The notes: generated by a model from the sequence alone, not told the origin. DNA of 64,000 nucleotides from an uncultured Phycisphaerae bacterium (GCA_938005315.1 CALLOB010000053.1:1-64000); one strand, 5' to 3'. Positions 35,160 through 44,390 are shown, counted from the first letter of the stretch. Program-made: numbers and translations.

Positions 35160-36803
35160 ATGAAAAGTGCGCGTCTGTCGGCCGGCCTGATGGCAGTCAC
35201 GGTACTGGCCGGTCTTGCGGTCCACGCGGCTGGCGCTGAACGTCCCCGTCTGGTCCTCTGGATCACCGTGGACCAGCTCCGCGCCGACCTGCTGGAACGC
35301 TCTCTGGACCGTTTGGAACCCGGCGGCCTGCGGCTGCCGGCCGAACGCGGCTTGACCTACACCGATGCCCGCTTCGACCACGCCAACACCGCCACCGGCG
35401 TCGGGCATGCGGTGCTGTTCACCGGCGGCAACGCGATGCAGCACGGCATCGCCGGCAATGAGTGGTTCGACCGCCGGCTGGGTCGGATGGTGTACTGCGT
35501 CCAGGACGAGCGCTTCCCACTGATCGGAGGTCAACCCCCTGCACCGGACGGCCGGTCTCCGGCCCATCTGACCTCTACCACCGTCGGCGACGAGCTGATC
35601 CTGGCCACCGCCGGGCGAGCCAGGGTCCTGGCGGTCTCGGGCAAGGATCGGGCGGCGATCATCCCCGCCGGCCGGCTCGGCAAGGCCTGGTGGTTCGACG
35701 AGGGGCCGGGCCGGTTTGTAACCTCCGCCTGGTACGCCGAGCGCTACCCCGATTGGGCGGAGCAGGCCGGCAGGTCCGGCGCGCCTGACCGCTGGCTCGG
35801 GCAGGCCTGGACCCTTCTGCACCCGCAGGAATACTACATTTTCGCCGATCGTGACGACCGGGCCTGCGAGAAACCGCCCGGCGGACTGGGACGCACGTTT
35901 CCCCACCCGCTCCCGGCGGACGCTGCGCAGTACCACGCGGTGCTGCCGTACACCCCCTTCATGGACGAGCTGACCGCCGATTTCGCGGCCGAACTGGCCG
36001 CCCGGGAGGGACTCGGCGACGACGATACGCCGGATCTGCTGTCGGTGAGCTTCTCCGCCACCGACTATGTGCAGCACGCCTTCGGCCCCAACAGCCTGGA
36101 GGCCGAAGACAACCTGGTGCGGCTGGACCGTACGCTGGCCCGGCTCCTGGACCGTGTGTTCGCACGCGTCGGCCCGGACCGGGTGCTGCTGATCCTCTCG
36201 GCCGACCACGGCAGCTCGGAGAACCCTGACTGCGCAGGCCTGCTGCGCGGCGCGGAGCAAAGCGACGCCGGCCGGCCGGACTCGGTGCTGAATGAGAACC
36301 TCCGTGCCCGGCTCAGACTCAAGGAAGGCAAGCCGCTGGCCGCCTGGTCCCCCCCGAACCTGTATCTGGACGAAGCCCTGATCGCCTCGGCCGGCGCGGC
36401 GCCCGGCGAGGCCGAGCGGATTCTGGCCGAGGAGGCGATGAAACTCCCACAGGTGCTGCTGGCGGTGACGGCCACGGATCTGCGACGGGGGAACCTGCCC
36501 GATGATCCCGTGGCTCGACGTCTGGCCGCCGCTTATCACCCGCAACGCTCCGGCCACGTGCTGATTCTCACCGCCCCGCCGGCCGGCGGCGGCGCCGGTA
36601 CGCACGGCTCGCCCCACCTGCACGATGCCCACGTGCCGATCCTCATCGCCGGACCGGGCATTCCCGCCGGCCGCGTGCACCGCCCGGTAAGCCCCCGGGA
36701 CATCGCCCCGACCGTGGCCGCGATCCTGCGGGTGGCCCGGCCTTCCGGCTGCACCGGCACGCTGCTGGCTGAGGCCCTGGAGACCGCCGCGAAGCATCCC
36801 TGA
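35160..36803 (+). CDS. Exported PafA-like alkaline phosphatase / phosphodiesterase family protein
   Basis: The 547-residue protein has a cleavable signal (LMAVTVLAGLAVHAAGA) and the alkaline-phosphatase superfamily fold of the PafA type. LWITVDQLRADLLERS carries the first metal Asp. NTATGVGHAVLFTGG has Thr as the likely nucleophile, as in PafA, and IAGNEWFDRRLG has the conserved Asn. LILSADHGSSENPD gives an Asp-His metal pair, and THGSPHLHDAHVPILIAGPG gives the last His ligand. It probably hydrolyses phosphomonoesters (or sulfate/phosphodiesters) in the periplasm. AAGAGG lies 6-7 nt before ATG 35160; the open frame overlaps the previous stop only if the upstream ATG is used. Confidence 0.9.
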   Translation: MKSARLSAGLMAVTVLAGLAVHAAGAERPRLVLWITVDQLRADLLERSLDRLEPGGLRLPAERGLTYTDARFDHANTATGVGHAVLFTGGNAMQHGIAGNEWFDRRLGRMVYCVQDERFPLIGGQPPAPDGRSPAHLTSTTVGDELILATAGRARVLAVSGKDRAAIIPAGRLGKAWWFDEGPGRFVTSAWYAERYPDWAEQAGRSGAPDRWLGQAWTLLHPQEYYIFADRDDRACEKPPGGLGRTFPHPLPADAAQYHAVLPYTPFMDELTADFAAELAAREGLGDDDTPDLLSVSFSATDYVQHAFGPNSLEAEDNLVRLDRTLARLLDRVFARVGPDRVLLILSADHGSSENPDCAGLLRGAEQSDAGRPDSVLNENLRARLRLKEGKPLAAWSPPNLYLDEALIASAGAAPGEAERILAEEAMKLPQVLLAVTATDLRRGNLPDDPVARRLAAAYHPQRSGHVLILTAPPAGGGAGTHGSPHLHDAHVPILIAGPGIPAGRVHRPVSPRDIAPTVAAILRVARPSGCTGTLLAEALETAAKHP

Positions 36804-36826
36804 GTCGCGAATTTCGCCGCCAGGCC

Positions 36827-36855
36827 CTTGAACCGGCCGGGCGGGTTTCTTATGC
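36827..36855 (+). promoter_or_regulatory. Promoter of the potABCD operon
   Basis: TTGAAC, a 17-bp spacer and TATGCT, about 95 nt before the potA start. Confidence 0.45.
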
Positions 36856-36952
36856 TGAGCGCCCGATCTGCCGAAAGCGACAACAGGCAGGTCTCGCCTG
36901 AGCGCCACGAAGGCTGGAGCCGCCCCGCGCGGCGAAAGGACAGCGATCGGAA

Positions 36953-38104
36953 TTGGAGAAATCGGCTTCCCAGTCGATCACCGCCGCTCTGGTTCACGCC
37001 CTGGGAAACCTCGTGAGCCCCAGACCGGCGGAAACCGCCCGCCGCGAGCCGTCAAGCCTGGTCCGTCTGGCTCCTGACGCCCCCGACCTGGCGGTGGCCG
37101 GCATCAGCAAGTCGTTCGGCCCCGTGCGGGTGCTGCATGACATCACCTTCGCCGCGGCCAGCGGCGAGTTCGTCACCCTGCTGGGCCCTTCCGGTTGCGG
37201 CAAGACCACACTGCTGCGGATCATCGCCGGCCTGGAGCGGGCCGATCAGGGTGAGGTCACGCTCTGCGGGCGGACGATCACCGCCCTGCCGGCCAACCAG
37301 CGACCGATCAACCCCGTCTTCCAGAACTACGCCCTGTTTCCCCACCTGAACGTCCGCGAGAACGTCGCCTTCGGGCTGCGCTCCCGGCGGTTCCCCTGCG
37401 ACCAGGTGGACCTGCGGGTCGGCCAGGCCCTGGCCATGCTGCAGATGGAGCCGCTGGCCTCCCGCTACCCGCACCAGCTCTCCGGTGGCCAGAAACAGCG
37501 CGTCGCCCTGGCCCGGGCACTGGTCAACGAGCCGGAGCTGCTGCTGCTGGACGAGCCGATGTCGGCCCTGGACGCCAAGCTGCGGGCCGAGGTGCAACTG
37601 GAGCTGCGCCGCCTGCAGCGCCGGCTGGGCAAAACCTTCATCCTCGTGACCCACGACCAGGACGAGGCCATGACCGTCTCGGACCGCATCATCGTGATGC
37701 GCGACGGGGCCATCGAGCAGGTCGGCACGCCCGCGGAGGTCTACGAGCGGCCGGCCAGCCGGTTCGTGGCCGGGTTTCTCGGATCGGCCAACCTCATCGG
37801 CGCCGTCCGGCACAACGGCTGCATGCAGACGCCGCTGGGCCGGCTGGTGCCGGGGCAGATGCCGGACTGGACCGAGGGCACGCTGGCCATCCGCCCGGAG
37901 CGCATCCTGGTACGGCGCCAGCGACCCGCGGCCAACGCCGTCGGCGGCGTGGTCCGCGAGGTGGTCTATCGCGGGGACCACGTGGACCTCTTCGTCGAGC
38001 CCGGCCCGCTTCGGGTGCGGACGGCACCGACCGCGGACCTTCACGTCGGCCGGCACGTCTGGCTTGAGCTCCGGCCCGAGCACCTGGTGGCGCTGCGTGA
38101 CTAG
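36953..38104 (+). CDS. potA: Spermidine/putrescine ABC transporter ATP-binding protein
   Basis: This is a 383-residue ABC ATPase of the PotA/CUT1 type. It has Walker A (LLGPSGCGKTTLL), a Q-loop (VFQNYALFPHLNVRENVAFG), the ABC signature LSGGQKQRVALARAL, Walker B (LLLLDEPMSALD), the switch His (LVTHDQDEAMT) and a C-terminal TOBE-type regulatory domain (LAIRPERILV, LRPEHLVALRD). The start is uncertain: TTG 36953 is used here, and GTG 37013 would still keep all motifs. Residues 1-45 are not conserved-looking. It is followed by two permeases and a binding protein with start/stop overlaps, so the whole importer is one operon. Confidence 0.93.
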   Translation: MEKSASQSITAALVHALGNLVSPRPAETARREPSSLVRLAPDAPDLAVAGISKSFGPVRVLHDITFAAASGEFVTLLGPSGCGKTTLLRIIAGLERADQGEVTLCGRTITALPANQRPINPVFQNYALFPHLNVRENVAFGLRSRRFPCDQVDLRVGQALAMLQMEPLASRYPHQLSGGQKQRVALARALVNEPELLLLDEPMSALDAKLRAEVQLELRRLQRRLGKTFILVTHDQDEAMTVSDRIIVMRDGAIEQVGTPAEVYERPASRFVAGFLGSANLIGAVRHNGCMQTPLGRLVPGQMPDWTEGTLAIRPERILVRRQRPAANAVGGVVREVVYRGDHVDLFVEPGPLRVRTAPTADLHVGRHVWLELRPEHLVALRD

Positions 38105-39002
38105 GCTGGTGATCTGGTACGGCGAACTGACCACCCCGCGCCGGCTGGCGATGCGCGGGGCGTCACTGGCAGCCGCGCCGGGCCTCTGGCTGCTGGTCTT
38201 TCTGGTGATGCCGCTGACGGCCATGGTCGCGGTCGCCTTCGCGACCCGCGGCACATACGGCGAGGTAGTCTGGACCCTGTCGACCGGCAACTTCCGCCGG
38301 CTGGCGGGTTTCGGCGTCCTGGGGTGGTCGGCCGACTACCTGCTGATCCTCGGGCGCAGCTGCTGGGTCGCGCTGGTCACCACCGTCCTGTCGCTGCTGC
38401 TGGCCTACCCGCTGGCCTTCTTCATCGCCGCCCGCCCCCGCCGCACACGCTACCTGTGGCTGGCGGCGGTGATCATCCCCTTCTGCACCAACCTGGTGGT
38501 CCGCACCTACGCCTGGATGCTGCTGCTCAGCAGCCAGTTTCCCCTCGCCCGCCTGGCCGCGGCCGCGGGACTCATCGACCCCGGGTCGGCCCTGTACCCC
38601 AGCCCGGCGGCGGTCTATGTCGGCATGGTCGGCAGCTTCCTGCCGTTCGCGGTGCTGCCGCTGTACACCAGCGTCGAACGGCTGAACTGGTCGGTGGTCG
38701 AGGCCGCCCAGGACCTGTACGCCTCGCGCCTCCGCGTCTTCCTGCAGGCGATTCTGCCGCAGACCCTCCCCGGGCTGACGGTGGCCGTGATCCTGACCTT
38801 CATCCCCGCGATGGGCGCCTTCGTCGTGCCCGACCTGCTGGGCGGGGCGCGGTACATGCTCGTCGGCAACCTCATCCAGCAGCAGTTCGGCTCCAGCCGC
38901 GACTGGCCCTTCGGCTCGGCCGTCAGTCTGGGGCTGATGCTGCTGACCCTGGCCGGCCTTTTCACCATGCGGCGCCGGGCAGCGACGGGGGAGACGGCAT
39001 GA
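38097..39002 (+). CDS. potB: Spermidine/putrescine ABC transporter permease
   Basis: This is a 301-residue inner-membrane permease with six hydrophobic segments. It starts in-frame at GTG 38097, overlapping the potA stop by 8 nt; GTG 38109 is an alternative. The ATPase-coupling EAA loop reads EAAQDLYASRLRVFLQAILP, close to the EAA---G consensus, though the Gly position is replaced. APGLWLLVFLVMPLTAMVAV is helix 1, and IPFCTNLVVRTYAWMLLL is typical of PotB. It pairs with PotC to form the channel for polyamine uptake. No signs of truncation. Confidence 0.93.
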   Translation: MTRLVIWYGELTTPRRLAMRGASLAAAPGLWLLVFLVMPLTAMVAVAFATRGTYGEVVWTLSTGNFRRLAGFGVLGWSADYLLILGRSCWVALVTTVLSLLLAYPLAFFIAARPRRTRYLWLAAVIIPFCTNLVVRTYAWMLLLSSQFPLARLAAAAGLIDPGSALYPSPAAVYVGMVGSFLPFAVLPLYTSVERLNWSVVEAAQDLYASRLRVFLQAILPQTLPGLTVAVILTFIPAMGAFVVPDLLGGARYMLVGNLIQQQFGSSRDWPFGSAVSLGLMLLTLAGLFTMRRRAATGETA

Positions 39003-39799
39003 GCGGGCGGCTGCCACGGTGGGTGACCCTCCCGGCCATGGCGGCCCTGGCGTTGCTCTATGTGCCGATGCTGGCGGTGGCGGTGGTGTCGGTCAACGCC
39101 TCGCGGCACGGGTTCGCCTGGCGGGGCTTCACCCTCGCCTGGTACGCCCGGCTGCTGGGCGACCGGTCCGTTCTGGAGGCCGCCTGGAACACCGTCGTCC
39201 TGGCGACGGCCTCTACCGCCGTGGCCACCGTGCTGGGCACCGCCCTGGCGGTGGGCATGAGCCGCTACCCCTGGCCGCGGTGGCTGCGCGCGGCACTGGA
39301 CTTCACCGTTTACCTGCCGGTGGTCACGCCGGACATCATCTTCGCAGTCGCCCTGGTCATCGCCTTCGGCATCCTGCGGGCCGTGTCCGGCGTCTTCAAC
39401 ATGGGCATGACGACGATGATCATCGCCCATATCACGTTCCAGATCGCCTTCGTGGCCCTGGTGGTGCAGAGCCGGCTGGCCACGATCGGCCGGGCCGTCG
39501 AGGAGGCCGCCCGGGATCTGTATGCCGACTCGGGGACGCTGCTGCGCCGCGTCATGCTGCCCCTGATGATGCCCGGAATCGCCGCCGGGGCGATGCTCGC
39601 CTTCACGTTGAGCCTGGACGATTTCGTGATCAGCTTCTTCACCGCCGGCCCCGAATCGACCACCCTCCCGATCCTGATCTACGCCTCGGTGCGGCGCGGC
39701 GTCACGCCGGAGATTCACGCCCTCTCCACGCTGATCTTCCTGGCGACCGTGCTGCTGGTGCTGGGACTGGAACGACTGACGACCCTTGCCAAGGAGTGA
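38999..39799 (+). CDS. potC: Spermidine/putrescine ABC transporter permease
   Basis: This is a 266-residue permease that starts at ATG 38999, overlapping the potB stop as ATGA. Helix 1 is LPAMAALALLYVPMLAVAVV. The EAA loop is EEAARDLYADSGTLLRRVML, followed by PLMMPGIAAGAMLAFTLSLD. DDFVISFFTAGPESTTLPIL is the characteristic PotC segment. It forms the second half of the transmembrane channel. The ORF is open far upstream in the same frame, but the ATGA overlap and the PotC N-terminus decide the start. Confidence 0.93.
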   Translation: MSGRLPRWVTLPAMAALALLYVPMLAVAVVSVNASRHGFAWRGFTLAWYARLLGDRSVLEAAWNTVVLATASTAVATVLGTALAVGMSRYPWPRWLRAALDFTVYLPVVTPDIIFAVALVIAFGILRAVSGVFNMGMTTMIIAHITFQIAFVALVVQSRLATIGRAVEEAARDLYADSGTLLRRVMLPLMMPGIAAGAMLAFTLSLDDFVISFFTAGPESTTLPILIYASVRRGVTPEIHALSTLIFLATVLLVLGLERLTTLAKE

Positions 39800-39803
39800 C
39801 TCC

Positions 39804-40907
39804 ATGCGACACGCTCTGATCGCCCCGGCGGCAGCCCTGGCTCTCGCGGCCCTGACCGGATGCTCCCGCAGCGACACCGCCCCGCCGGCTTCGGCACCGG
39901 CCGAGGCGGGCGCGAAAACTGCCACCGGCGGACAGCTCAACGTCTACATGTGGTCCGAGTACATCGATCCGGAGATCCCCCGGGACTTCGAAGCCCGGAC
40001 CGGCGTCCGCGTGCGCATCGACGTGTACGAGGCCACCGAGGAAATGATCGCCAAGCTCCAGCACGCCGGCGGATCGCGGCAGTACGACGTCGTCGTGGTC
40101 TCCGACCACGCCATCCCCGGACTGGTCAAGCTCGGTCTCATCCGGACGCTGGACCACGAAAAGATCCCCAACCGCGTCCACGTGGCCGAGCGCTTCGCCG
40201 ACCCGGCGTACGACCGCGGAAGCCGCTACAGCCTCCCCTATCAGTGGGGCACACTCGGCCTGATGTACCGCACCGACCGCGTCAGGGACCTCAAGCCCAG
40301 CTGGGCGGCGGTGTTCGACGCGTCGGCCCAGCCGGGACCGTTCGTGCTCATCGACTCGATGCGCGACATGTTCGCCGCGGCCCTGAAATTCCAGGGCAGG
40401 TCGCTCAACACCCGCGACCCCGCCGAGATCAGGGCCGCCGGCGAACTGATCCTGGCCGCCAAGAAAAGCCCCAGGGCGATCGGCTTCGAGGGCGGCGTCG
40501 GCGGAAAGAACAAGGTCGCCTCCGGGGATGCGACCCTGGCCATCGTCTACAACGGCGACGCCATGCGGGCGGTGGCCGAGGACGACAAGCTGGCCTACGT
40601 CATTCCGGAGGAAGGCACGCTGATCTGGGTCGATGCCATGACCATTCCCGCCGGAGCCCCCAACCCCGATGCGGCCCACGCCTTCATCAACTACATCCTG
40701 GATCCGCAGGTGGGGGCGAAGCTGTCGAACTTCAACCAGTACGCCACGCCCAACGCCGCCGCCCTGGAGCACATCAGCCCCGAGGACCGGGCCAACCCGG
40801 CCATCTACCCGCCGGACGAGGTGATCGCGAAGATGGAGTACATGGAAGACGTCGGCGAGGCCACCCGGATCTACGACGAGGTGTGGACGGCGGTGAAGTC
40901 CAGATGA
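39804..40907 (+). CDS. potD: Polyamine-binding lipoprotein
   Basis: This is the 367-residue substrate-binding protein of the importer. It starts at ATG 39804 after AAGGAG, with the lipobox LAALTGCSRS. The mature protein begins LNVYMWSEYIDPEIPRDFEA, the typical PotD/PotF opening. SLPYQWGTLGLMYRTDRV and IVYNGDAMRAVAEDD follow, with acidic residues that could bind the diamine, and IWVDAMTIPAGAPNPDAAHA comes near the C-terminus. It delivers spermidine or putrescine to PotBC. It ends convergently with lutC, 16 bp away, with no obvious terminator hairpin between them. Confidence 0.94.
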   Translation: MRHALIAPAAALALAALTGCSRSDTAPPASAPAEAGAKTATGGQLNVYMWSEYIDPEIPRDFEARTGVRVRIDVYEATEEMIAKLQHAGGSRQYDVVVVSDHAIPGLVKLGLIRTLDHEKIPNRVHVAERFADPAYDRGSRYSLPYQWGTLGLMYRTDRVRDLKPSWAAVFDASAQPGPFVLIDSMRDMFAAALKFQGRSLNTRDPAEIRAAGELILAAKKSPRAIGFEGGVGGKNKVASGDATLAIVYNGDAMRAVAEDDKLAYVIPEEGTLIWVDAMTIPAGAPNPDAAHAFINYILDPQVGAKLSNFNQYATPNAAALEHISPEDRANPAIYPPDEVIAKMEYMEDVGEATRIYDEVWTAVKSR

Positions 40908-40923
40908 GCAGCCGGCCGGCGGG

Positions 40924-41568
40924 TCAGCCCACCAGCACCACGTGCAGGGTTCCCGGGCCGTGAATGCCCGGAACGAGCACCATCTCGATGTCGGCGGTCT
41001 TGCTGTGCGAGGAAACCAGGACCTCGTTGGCCGGCATCTCCGACGGACGGCACCCGGCCCAGTCGATCAGGTCGGCCACGATCTGAGAGGCCAGGACCAC
41101 CGCGATATGGCACGGCACCGCCAGACTGGCCAGCCGGCGCCGGCCGCCGCCGCTGACCAGGCTCAGTGAGGCGGTCTCGGCCACCGCCCGTTCCACGCCG
41201 GTCACGCCGATGTCGGCCTGGAAGGCGGCATCCCGGTCGTCGGGGTCCAGCAGGCGGACGCCCCGTCGCTGGAGCTCGGCGACCACCGCCTCGCGCGAGG
41301 GCACGCCCTCGACCGGCACCAGCGCACTGGCGGCGTTCTGCACGCCGGCCAGTTCGCCGATCTTGCCGACCATGGCCGCCTGGTCGGCCACGCGGTGAAC
41401 CTTCATGCCCGCCTGCGTCGCGCGTTCGATGAACAGCCCGACCAGGTCGCCATTCCGACTGACCACCCGGGCGACCTCGACGTCGGCCGGAAGCTCCGTC
41501 CGCCGGGGCCGTCCGGCCAGCGCACTGCGGATCCGCGCGAGAAAGGCCTGTTCGGTCTCACCGGGCAT
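40924..41568 (-). CDS. lutC: Lactate utilization protein C
   Basis: The 214-residue protein is a LutC/YkgG family member (LUD domain). It has the conserved core DIGVTGVERAVAETASLSLV, then RRRLASLAVPCHIAVVLASQ and LVSSHSKTADIEMVLVPGIHGP near the end. It is one of three subunits of the non-flavin L-lactate oxidation system. The start lies inside the end of lutB (11-nt overlap), so translation is probably coupled. It is the last gene of lutABC and ends facing potD. Confidence 0.94.
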   Translation of the reverse strand: MPGETEQAFLARIRSALAGRPRRTELPADVEVARVVSRNGDLVGLFIERATQAGMKVHRVADQAAMVGKIGELAGVQNAASALVPVEGVPSREAVVAELQRRGVRLLDPDDRDAAFQADIGVTGVERAVAETASLSLVSGGGRRRLASLAVPCHIAVVLASQIVADLIDWAGCRPSEMPANEVLVSSHSKTADIEMVLVPGIHGPGTLHVVLVG

Positions 41569-43009
41569 CGCCGCCGTCCTCCGACTCCAGTTCCTTCTGC
41601 AGCGCCGCCCAGCGGACCCGGAAAGGCCTGGCCGGCATCACCGGCAGGTCGCGGTATTGCGTCCAGACCCCGCCGGTCGAGGGCATCCACCGGCACCAGC
41701 CGTTCCGCGAAATCAGCCACATGAACCAGCGGGCCTGCATCGCCCCCCAGCGGTAGAGCCACCGCGAACTCATCCCCAGCCGCCAGCCCTTGAATCCCAG
41801 CCGGAAGGTCAGCGGAGACCGGCCCCGCCGGACCAGCTCCTGACGCAGGTGGATCAGGTGCGTCGGAATGTCGATCCGCACCGGGCAGGCGTCCAGACAG
41901 GCTCCGCACAGGCTGGAGGCCTGCGGCAGGTGCTCGTAAACCTCCAGCGAGTTCAGCAGCGGGGTGATGACCTTGCCGATCGGACCGGGGTAGGTGGCCT
42001 CGTAGGCGTGCCCGCCGATCTTGCGGTACACCGGACAGGCGTTCAGACACGCCCCGCAGCGGATGCAGCGCAGGGTCGGCATGTAGTCGCTGCCCAGCAC
42101 CGCGCTGCGCCGGTTGTCCATCAGCACCACGTGGAACTCCTCGGGCCCGTCGAAGTCCCCGGCGCGTTTCGGACCGGTGATCAGACTGGTGTAGCACGTG
42201 ATCCGCTGGCCGGTGGCGCTCTTGCCCAGCAGCTTGAGGAACACCGGCAGGTCCGCCATCCGCGGCAGGAGCTTCTCCAGACCCATCAGGCAGATCAGCA
42301 CCCGCGGGCGCGAGGAGCAGTAGCGCCCGTTACCCTCGTTGGTCACGATGCAGACCGTGCCGGTCTCGGCCACCGCGAAGTTGGCGCCGATGATCCCCAG
42401 GTCGGCGGTACGGAACTTCTCGCGCAGCACGCGCCGGGCCACCATGGTGAGCGCGGGAGGATCGCTGGTGTACTCGATGCCCAGCTTCTCGGCAAACAGC
42501 CGCCCGACGTCCTCGCGGCTCTTGTGGGCCACTGGGGTGACAATGTGCGAGGGCTTCTCGCCGGCCAGCTGAAGGATGTACTCGCCCAGGTCGGTCTCCA
42601 GGACCTCGAAGCCCGCGGCCTCCAGGTCGTGGTTCAGCTCGATCTCCTCGCTGACCATCGACTTGCTCTTGACGATCAGCTTCGCGGACGCCCGACGGGC
42701 GATGTCGACGATGACCGCCTTGGCCTGGTCGCCGTCGGCGGCGAAATGCACCTGTCCGCCCCGGCCTCGGACCTGCCCGACGAACTGCTCGAGGTAGCGG
42801 TCGAGGTTCTCCAGCGTGTGGTCCTTGATCCGCGCCGCCAGCTCGCGGACCGCCAGAGGATCGCCCAGCTCCGGCAGGATCGCCCGCCGGCCGTCGTCCT
42901 TCTGGCGCGTGGCGCGGTCGAAGATCTCCTGCAGCCGCCGGTTGGCCACCGCGGCGGCCGCCTGGTGCTTGAAGTCCGGAACGCCCGCGCCGTGACCGGC
43001 CTTGCTCAT
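41558..43009 (-). CDS. lutB: Lactate utilization iron-sulfur protein B
   Basis: The 483-residue protein has a LUD (LutB N-terminal) domain (SKSMVSEEIELNHDLEAAGF, AVAETGTVCIVTNEGNGR). Two ferredoxin-type 4Fe-4S motifs follow (LRCIRCGACLNACPVYR and LCGACLDACPVRIDIP) and then a C-terminal LutB segment. It passes electrons from L-lactate oxidation. ATG 43009 overlaps the lutA stop as ATGA and has a G-rich sequence 6 nt upstream; ATG 43015 is the alternative. It sits between lutA and lutC in one operon. Confidence 0.95.
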   Translation of the reverse strand: MSKAGHGAGVPDFKHQAAAAVANRRLQEIFDRATRQKDDGRRAILPELGDPLAVRELAARIKDHTLENLDRYLEQFVGQVRGRGGQVHFAADGDQAKAVIVDIARRASAKLIVKSKSMVSEEIELNHDLEAAGFEVLETDLGEYILQLAGEKPSHIVTPVAHKSREDVGRLFAEKLGIEYTSDPPALTMVARRVLREKFRTADLGIIGANFAVAETGTVCIVTNEGNGRYCSSRPRVLICLMGLEKLLPRMADLPVFLKLLGKSATGQRITCYTSLITGPKRAGDFDGPEEFHVVLMDNRRSAVLGSDYMPTLRCIRCGACLNACPVYRKIGGHAYEATYPGPIGKVITPLLNSLEVYEHLPQASSLCGACLDACPVRIDIPTHLIHLRQELVRRGRSPLTFRLGFKGWRLGMSSRWLYRWGAMQARWFMWLISRNGWCRWMPSTGGVWTQYRDLPVMPARPFRVRWAALQKELESEDGGDAR

Positions 43010-43851
43010 GAGCATCCCCCCCCCGCCCGATCGTGGCCGCAGGCACATGATCCGCTTCGACGCGGTATCCCGGCCACGGAGGCCTCGCCCCGCCCGCGGG
43101 TCAGGTGGCTGTTGTTGCCGTTCCGCATCGCCTCGTCCAGCATCTCGGCGACGTGCTTCACGCGGATGTCGATCCCCTGCCGGTGCAGCCCACCGACGAT
43201 GTTCAGCGTGCAGCCGCCGTCATTGCAGATCAGCAGGTCGGCGCCGGTGGCCTTCACGCACTCGATCTTGTCGGCCAGCATCGACCCGGAGATGTCCCCG
43301 TACTTGACCGCGAACGTGCCGCCGAAGCCGCAGCACTGGTCCAGCTTCACCAGCGGCCGGTACTCCAGCCCGCGGAAATGGCGGAACACCGAGGTGATGT
43401 CCTCCACGGTCATGCCGATGCCGCGATTGTGGCAGCTGTAGTGGAACGTGGCCTTCGCCGGGTACGGCAGATCCCAGGCCGACAGATCGACCTTGAGCCT
43501 CTTGGCCAGGAACTCGGTGAACTCGAACGTCTTGTCCGCCAGGGCCACGGCCCGCGCGTGCAGGGCCGGATCGTGCTCCGTCAGGTGCGGAAAATACTCG
43601 CGGACGATCGAACAGCAGGACCCCGAGGGAGTCACGACCGTCTCGGCACTCTCGAACACCCGGATCATCCGCGCCGCCACCGCCCGGGCCTCGTCGATGA
43701 AGCCGCTGTTCAGCGCCGGCTGCCCGCAGCAGGTCTGATCGACCGGAAAATCGCACTTGACGCCCAGCCGGTGCAGCACGCGCACGACCGACTCGGCCAC
43801 CTCGGGGAAGTACAGGTCGGTCAGGCACGTGACGAACAGCGATACCCGCAT
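43006..43851 (-). CDS. lutA: Lactate utilization protein A (CCG-domain Fe-S oxidoreductase)
   Basis: The 281-residue protein begins MRVSLFVTCLTDLYFPEVAE, the LutA/YkgE N-terminus, and has the two Cys-rich CCG domains: VDQTCCGQPALNSGF and LDQCCGFGGTFAVKYGDIS. These domains bind Fe-S clusters as in heterodisulfide-reductase-like enzymes. The last 35 residues (after NNSHLTRG) are Arg/Gly/Cys-rich and longer than in B. subtilis LutA. The open frame upstream of 43851 is non-coding. It lies 46 nt after a small membrane protein gene on the same strand. Confidence 0.93.
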   Translation of the reverse strand: MRVSLFVTCLTDLYFPEVAESVVRVLHRLGVKCDFPVDQTCCGQPALNSGFIDEARAVAARMIRVFESAETVVTPSGSCCSIVREYFPHLTEHDPALHARAVALADKTFEFTEFLAKRLKVDLSAWDLPYPAKATFHYSCHNRGIGMTVEDITSVFRHFRGLEYRPLVKLDQCCGFGGTFAVKYGDISGSMLADKIECVKATGADLLICNDGGCTLNIVGGLHRQGIDIRVKHVAEMLDEAMRNGNNSHLTRGRGEASVAGIPRRSGSCACGHDRAGGGCS

Positions 43852-43897
43852 CTGCGAAGCCCCCGACCCCGACCGGCGCCGCCGGGAACCCGCCGGC

Positions 43898-44266
43898 TCA
43901 CCTGGGCGTCTGGACGATGACCTGCTCGCCCCGGCTGATGAAGATGAACAGCAGCACCACCGCCACGCAAAGCACCGCCGCCCCCGCGAAAAAGCCCAGC
44001 CAGGAAAGTTGCTGGCGGTCGTTGCGCCGCTGGCCGGCGCTGTTGAGCCCGAAACCGAAACCCCCGACCCCCAGCAGCAGCGTGATCGCCCCGGCAACCA
44101 TTACCACCAGCCGCCGCGTGCGCCCGTAGTAGATCACGAAGTCCGAGGTATCGATGTTGCGGAACACCAGCACCGCCAGGGCGGCCGCCGACAACGCCGC
44201 CGCCGCCGACAACACCACGCTGGCCACCGCCTGGTGGTCGTATCGCCTCAGGGAAAAACCGGCCAA
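43898..44266 (-). CDS. Small integral membrane protein, unknown function
   Basis: The protein has about 122 residues and three hydrophobic segments: VASVVLSAAAALSAAALAVL, LVVMVAGAITLLLGVGGFGF and LGFFAGAAVLCVAVVLLFIF. I recognise no family. TTG 44266 is chosen because GGGAGG lies 7 nt upstream; TTG 44284 is possible. The loop RNDRQQLSW and the short basic stretch YYGRTRR suggest orientation only. It sits between rhaI and lutA on the same strand, so a link to lactate or rhamnose metabolism is possible, but nothing in its sequence shows it. Confidence 0.7.
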   Translation of the reverse strand: MAGFSLRRYDHQAVASVVLSAAAALSAAALAVLVFRNIDTSDFVIYYGRTRRLVVMVAGAITLLLGVGGFGFGLNSAGQRRNDRQQLSWLGFFAGAAVLCVAVVLLFIFISRGEQVIVQTPR

Positions 44267-44326
44267 GGTTGAACCTCCCCGCAATCGCGACGGACCGGCG
44301 GCGCCGGCCCACGGCAGGACACATGC

Positions 44327-44355
44327 ATTCTACGCCCGGCCGGGCCCGTTGCCCA
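44327..44355 (-). promoter_or_regulatory. Tentative promoter of membrane protein-lutABC operon
   Basis: On the minus strand TGGGCA, a 17-bp spacer and TAGAAT. If real, lutABC can be transcribed separately from rhaI. Confidence 0.35.
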
Positions 44356-44390
44356 GCCTGCCGGTCCGGACTCAGGCCCGTCGCTGAGAT

